From assembly GCA_020746835.1 (NCBI GenBank), contig JAGPNK010000004.1:1054001-1118000 (forward strand): a stretch of 64,000 nt of DNA, read 5' to 3'. Position numbers and translations under genes: made by a program. Below the pieces are notes generated by a model. It did no database searches, was not told where the DNA came from, and saw nothing but the letters and a program-made list of their open reading frames with translations. Numbering within the stretch: the stretch's first letter is position 1; every line of letters starts with the position of its first letter. Source of the DNA: Stachybotrys elegans (Eukaryota; Ascomycota; Sordariomycetes; Hypocreales; Stachybotryaceae). Positions 58,544 to 64,000 of the stretch are shown piece after piece.

Positions 58544-60846
58544 ATGGATCATTCGTTTGCCCACGTATCGGACAGGGCAGATTTGATGTGGTCGGACAAC
58601 CAAAGTCTCTCTTCGGATGAAGGATCCGTCCCCCGCGACATGATCACGCCGCCTTCGCCATCACCATCCTCGATGGAGTCCGCTTGGACTGGAAATGCTA
58701 CCATCTCCCAGGCCCAGAACGGCCAGATCTCCCCCGTCAGCTCTGCCATGGACATGGTCCTCGACACAGCAGCGCCGCCCATGGTCCACTCGGCTTCGTC
58801 CTGCACCGACTCCTGGAGCAGCGGAGGTGCCGAGCGAGATGACAACGAAAACGATGCTCAGTGGGAGCAGGGTTCGGACGACATCCTCGCCATCCCAAAG
58901 CTGGAGCCGTTTGAGGATGAGTTCAACCTCGACGATCTCCAGGTCGCTCCTCTCACATCCTCCGCCCCCACGGATGCCTCGTCTACCGGCCCCGTCAAGC
59001 AGAAGCGGCCTCGTGGCAGACCCAGGAAGCACCCTCTGACCCCGATTGTAGCAGCAAGCAAGGTCACCAAGGGGCGCTCAAAAACGGGCTGCATCACCTG
59101 CAGGAAACGAAAGAAGAAGTGCGATGAAGCCAAGCCACGGTGTACGTGCCCCTGCCCCGCGCCCAGCATCAACCTCATCTAACTCATCACAGGTATGAAT
59201 TGTGAGAAGAATGCCGTCGTGTGTGAAGGCTATCATGAGAAGCAAATATGGAAGAGCGGCAAGGAGAGGGCTGAAGAAGGTAAGTTGAGTCCGAGACGCA
59301 TGACAAGACCCTTCTAATTTTTCAAGCACTAGAACGCATGAGGCGTGAGAGTTTGCCCATCATTACCATGCAGCCCATCTTCCACGGTGTCGAGACCACC
59401 GAGGATAAGATTTTCTGGAAGCATTACATCAACCACTTCAGCAACGTTTTGACCGTCGAGGGAGAGGCCAAGAATGCCTTCAAGGACATCATCCTTCATC
59501 TGGCCAACCAACACCAAGGGCTGATGCACTCAATCCTTGCCGTCAGCAGTCAGCACATTGACTTTGACGCTCCCTATGGCGCCAAGCTCCTGCAGGAAAA
59601 CCCGACGACAACACGTGAAGCTCTCCAGCAGCGCTCCGACTATCACCATGAGGAGGCTCTGACTAGGCTCTACGATGATATGGACAAGTCTCTCGACAAG
59701 GACGACCCCGAGTACGAGACGGTCCTGTCGGCGCGATATGGCCAAATGCTGTGCCTGTTGCTCAAGACCCGTGCCGAAGGCAGCGCACGAGGCGAGCATC
59801 GTCTGCATCTCCAGGCATACCAGAAACTCATCGAACACTCCCCTCCCCAGGACCAGAACTTTTACACCTTCATCACCGAGTTCTTCCGTTATCACATTTA
59901 CGCCGACGACCTGTTCTGGTACCCTGAGACTCACACCCAGCGCCTGTCTTCGGAAAACTGGAAGCCCGATGTGCCCATTCATCCTCCCCGCCTCCTGGGT
60001 GTCGCCGATGGTCTTTTCCAATACCTGTCGCAGATCACTACCATTCGAAACACAATCCGCAACAACATTGCCTCTTCGACAGATCCCCTTGTCGACTATA
60101 CGAGTCTCTACCGGGCTGCTGAGATTGATGCCGCCATCCGTGAGTGGACGCCACGCTGGCCTGCGGGCGACAGCCGCGAACGGGTAGGACTACTCTACAA
60201 GCAGATGATGTGGGTTTATCTATTCAGGACCATCTACCCACCAACGGGCATCCCCGTCCCGACCCGTCGCTCTACCTTTGACTCCTTCCCCATCCCTACC
60301 GCGCCCCCTCACATGCCTCAGCGCCGGGCCTCAATGGCGGGTAGCATCAGCACGCCTGCATCTGGAAATGTGGCCTTGGGTGGCGACAACCCATTCCTCG
60401 GTGCCCACACACCACACAGCTGCCCACCGTCTCGCCATCCTTCCCGGACGAACTCGATGCACGAACAGGACTCCCGGTCCATTGCCGGCCCTCGACGCTC
60501 ATCCCCTCCACCAATTCGACGCCCAGCTCACCACGACCGACGCATTACGTTGGCCGTCGACGAATCTCTCGCCATCCTGGAGTCTTTTAAGCCTTCAGAT
60601 CCCGTGCAGACACTCCTCCTCATACCGTGCCTCGTCATCGGCACCACCTGCTTCGAAGTCGGCCAGCAGGAGCGCATCCGCGCTGCGCTCAGGGCGGTCC
60701 GAGGCTACACAGGCCTCCGTAACTGCGACCGCGTCGTGGAGCTTCTGGAAGAGGTCTGGTCACTGATGGACAAGGGACAGTGGCTTGCCGTTTGGGACTG
60801 GCAAGGCGTGGCACGACGCAAGGGGCTCGACTTTCTCTGCACTTGA
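58544..60846 (+). CDS. AT-hook plus Zn(II)2Cys6 transcription factor
   Basis: Three exons (58544-59141, 59193-59279, 59327-60846) code 734 aa. The cysteine cluster is split by intron 1: GCITCRKRKKKCDEAKPRC then MNCEKNAVVC, the six-cysteine CX2CX6CX6CX2CX6C pattern (about residues 182-209). Just before it KQKRPRGRPRKHPL is an AT-hook. The N-terminal 170 residues are Ser/acidic, with an activation-like DDILAIPKLEPFEDEF. The large C-terminal part is a fungal-specific transcription factor domain (FSNVLTVEGEAKNAFKDIIL, SILAVSSQHIDF), with a proline/serine-rich insertion near 500-590. It is nuclear; targets are unknown. Long proteins of this kind with AT-hooks are often developmental or metabolic regulators, which would fit the 10-kb upstream region. 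Start: the first ATG in frame after the CT leader. Confidence 0.9.
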
Positions 60847-63582
60847 TGCTTGTCGCTTACTCGATTTTTGCACCGCACTTCAGCTCGTCGTCGCTATTCC
60901 TATCATCTACATTTAGCTTCAGCCAATGGTCATGCATCCCAGCTCCTAAGCATAAGCCGGCGTCTGAGCCTCGTTCGGTACGCAGAAACGGCCCATTCGT
61001 CTGCGATGGGTACGGCACTTTTGGCGAGGGGGTCCTCCGCATCGCATTCTGCATGCTGTTATTGGAGATCGGCAGCCAACATAGTCTTGGCCATGCGGGG
61101 CCATATTTATTTCGCGATTTTATTGCGCGAATCGCCGCGGCTGTGCCTCGCCTCCTCCTAGCAATCCTTCCCATGCCGAGAAAAGTCAGACCAAGGTTCC
61201 CGGCACAACCTCCCTGACGACGGGTGTCGGCGCGACAAGCCTGATGACAGGGAGAGAAGGCAGGCTTTTACAATCAGGCAGTCGAGACAGCCCGCGGATT
61301 TCCTCGCAATCATGAATTTACACAGCGCCATTCTTTATTTTATTTTTTTATGTCGAATGCACCATACACAGCGTCGGGGGCGTTATCACAGCATCTGGCT
61401 GCTGATTGTCTTTTTTGGCTCTTTTTCTTTTTCCCAGGATTTTTCTCATCGAATCTCGGCATGATTTCACGACAGTATGGCATGGCGCGCGCCTGTCCAT
61501 GCTCTCGTCACATTTTTGGTCAACAGATAATGGGGTACGGTACCGCAAGGCCTGGTTAGGTCTGGGACGGTTGGCGTTACGATGGGGCTCAGGGGAGGCC
61601 GGCGTTGGTATACACGGAGTGTCATTCTGGGGAGTAGTAGGCTAATGATCCCATCACTGACGAGTATGGACAATGATCATTCTGATATCCCAATCAATAC
61701 ATTATTATTCCCACGATGTTTACTGGTCTGCCTGTCTGTCTTATCTACGGGCGTTCGGTCTGGCCGATTACTCAACCACCTTTGCCGTGGTGTACTGCAT
61801 CTCCCACTCGGCTGTCATCCAGTCTCTCGCAGACTTATCATCCCGTCTGGGCTCAGGCGGGTCCATCTGTGCACACTGCAGAGGATTATCGTGACCACAA
61901 AAGGCAGATGGAAACTAATTTGGAGCGACCGGGGGCGTGAAAAACGTATGTACGTGCAAGGGATAAGGCAATATTTGCCCCCCAGCAAGCAGGACACGAC
62001 CAGGAGGAAGAAGGAAACGTGGGGGCGACGCTGAGAGGGGCGAGGTCACATTGACGATGGGAACATTAATGTTTCCCTCGGTTCGATATTGCAGGCAATA
62101 GACCACCTTGCTCAATCACGTATCGTATGGATTGGGCCGTGTCCTCTTAGATGCGGGCGCGGGCGGTCGTGGAGAAACAAGAAAATTGGGCATGGGAAAC
62201 AACTTGTGGCCCGCATCGGCCGCACGCACATGAGCTTGGCGGCCAGGCCTCACCAACTAAGGGAGACTGGTGCCATGATGAAAATAAAATAAAATAAAAT
62301 AAACCAATCAAGGGTGTAGGAGAAAGTTTGTTTCCCGTTTTTTTATTTTTCTTGTCTTCTTTTGGTTGGAGGTTTGTTTATGCTATGATGAGGGGAAAGT
62401 AATATGTCATTGGGTTTGGCGGCGGGGAGGAGTTGATATTGTGATGATATATAGGTTGCATTTTACGGCCCTGCACTACCGAAGGAGGAGTCTGTTTTGT
62501 GGAGGGAGGTGATATCAGGTGGACTTGCAGAGCCAAGATGGATGGGCGCGTAGGATGCGGTTGGATATAGATAATGATGGGGTTGTGAGGGAGGAGGAGG
62601 AGGAGGTGCGCCGGGGATGGGGGACGGTAGTTCGGAACCAACGCGGTGGATGATAGCTTAGGTTCTGACTTACTCCCGTCCCTTGCTCCTCTGTCCTTGG
62701 TTCTATTTACCCGGAACGAGGAAGCTATACATACATACATACATAATGTACATGCATGCCAAACGAAACAAGAAACAGCCCGCCCCCATGCACCGCATCT
62801 CTCTTATCTCTCCGAACCTATCTATTCCCGGATACATGCACTTCCTTTTCCCTACTCCGTAGAGGTTTCTGAATTGCTGTTCTCTCTTCCCCTACTCCGT
62901 GCCCCCCTTCCAAATCCTGCTCGTTACCTTCCTGATTCCCTCTCTATGACGGGGGTGAGGGACGCAAGGAGTGGCGAGCACCCACCCAGGTCCCATCATT
63001 CGGCGGCGGATGAACCGCGCGGCGGGAGATGCACCTCTCTTCTTCCCCGGGTGACGAAAAGGGCCCATGATCATCGGGTTTCCTGCCTCTCCCCTGCCCT
63101 GTCCTCTCCTTGTTTTTGCGCGGTGATTGACTCGCTTGGAGAGGGAGAGATACGGCTGGCGGAGGACGTTGGGCTCGGCGGACGGCGTGCATCGTGTAGT
63201 TGTATGTCTGATCGGCCGACATTGGCTGTGATATTGGCGTGGCTTTACTTCCACACAGGGGGGGGGGGGGGGGCGTGTTTCTTAGCATGCATATCATGAC
63301 ACGCCTTCTTGGAGGGCTTGTCCGTGTTCACGTCTAGGTCATTGAGAAGAGGTGGTTCCAGCAAGTCTTGGTTGAATACCGTCTCCGTGTGCTATTATTA
63401 CATGCCTTGCAGCAACAAATTGTTCGCGTGTAATCCATCCATAGACAGCCGTCCCTGATTCCAGCAATAGCAAAACATAGTCATACCGTTTGTTCCCGTC
63501 CACATTGTTGAGCTCCCCTGCTTGGCCATGACTGTGACTGCCGTCAACTTCGACATGACACCACCACGCAGTTTATCACTGG
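60847..63582. other. Intergenic
   Basis: The 3' side of the transcription factor gene. It has AAAAT repeats at about 62279-62303, a CATA tetranucleotide run near 62730-62744 and a poly(G) tract. No frame stands out. Confidence 0.6.
63258..63273. repeat. Poly(G) run, 16 nt
   Basis: An uninterrupted G run about 300 bp downstream of the partial gene's stop. Confidence 0.9.
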
Positions 63583-63999
63583 TTACTCCTCCCGTCTTCC
63601 ACCCTCAAAGTAAAACTTGCCCAGTCGGTCAGATCCCACCCCCGGGCTCCCCAGAGCAGCGGCTCCGGGTCTGGTTTCACCACTGTCCAGCTGCGCCATC
63701 ATGCGCTCGGCGGCCTCGCGCTCCGAGGGCTGAACCGCAGGCACAGGGCCACGGAATGTCGTATCTACAAAGCCATCATGGTCGCCAGTTTGGGTTGTGT
63801 AGGAAGCCCCCGCCGCAACGCCGTCCATCATGCGGGCGTCCCGTCGCTCTTGAATGGCAGCCGCACTCACCGGCGTGTCCACTCCCGCAATCTCCCGCTC
63901 GCGTCGTGCATCGCTCAGTCCCGAGTTGGTTCGCTCTAGCCCAGGATAGATTTGTTGCGCCGCCGTGGCGCCAGGGATTGGTCGGCGATGATATATCGG
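63583..63999 (-). CDS. C-terminal part of a gene running off the right edge
   Basis: The frame is open from the window edge to a stop at 63583, giving 138 codons of the C-terminus. The composition is charged and disordered: RRPIPGATAAQQIYPGLERT, then IQERRDARMMDGVAAG, EREAAERMMAQLDSGE, ending LGKFYFEGGRREE. The short conserved-looking tail FYFEGG may be a family feature, but I do not recognise it. The start and any upstream exons lie outside the window. A GTG inside could be mistaken for a start. Confidence 0.65.
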   Translation of the reverse strand, partial: PIYHRRPIPGATAAQQIYPGLERTNSGLSDARREREIAGVDTPVSAAAIQERRDARMMDGVAAGASYTTQTGDHDGFVDTTFRGPVPAVQPSEREAAERMMAQLDSGETRPGAAALGSPGVGSDRLGKFYFEGGRREE

Positions 64000-64000
64000 C

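Overview
The window is nuclear DNA from a filamentous ascomycete. I infer Sordariomycetes, probably Hypocreales, from protein flavour alone. Genes carry 45-130 nt introns with GTAAGT-like donors, CTAAC/CTGAC branch sites and CAG/TAG acceptors. Start regions are preceded by CT-rich leaders. The families are typical Pezizomycotina: GT31, CorA-like, BTB-type factor, Zn2Cys6 factors. All exon coordinates are my own reading of frames and splice signals.

Left part (1-15.1 kb): an ankyrin protein; a secreted protein of unknown function; a truncated regulator pseudogene beside TpA-rich, RIP-like DNA and an LTR-like element; a GT31 glycosyltransferase; an 11-exon CorA-like membrane protein of about 1018 aa; an MDR oxidoreductase; and a BTB-type nuclear factor. 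From 15.1 to 24.3 kb I recognise no gene, but the stretch is not featureless. It holds coding-like fragments on both strands, canonical splice signals, tiny spliced ORFs and two diverged copies of a 48-nt coding-like element.

Middle (24.3-37.3 kb): a GT1 glycosyltransferase; the mitochondrial Fe-S ABC exporter ATM1, with a one-base frameshift in a C run at Walker B; a P450-like protein whose heme-ligand cysteine position reads glutamate; a decayed gene-poor stretch; and a seven-exon flavin monooxygenase. Three of these four are oxidative or conjugating enzymes. No backbone synthase is present, so I do not call a biosynthetic cluster.

Right part (38.4-64 kb): a housekeeping block with a REB1-type Myb protein and a mitochondrial AAA-type ATPase (both minus); a 1057-aa low-complexity protein of unknown role (plus); then about 10 kb of microsatellite-rich DNA ahead of a 734-aa AT-hook plus Zn2Cys6 transcription factor. 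The window ends inside a minus-strand gene whose last 138 codons are visible. The observations I rate highest are the cysteine-less P450, the 15-24 kb locus and the LTR-like/pseudogene island at 3.6-4.7 kb.
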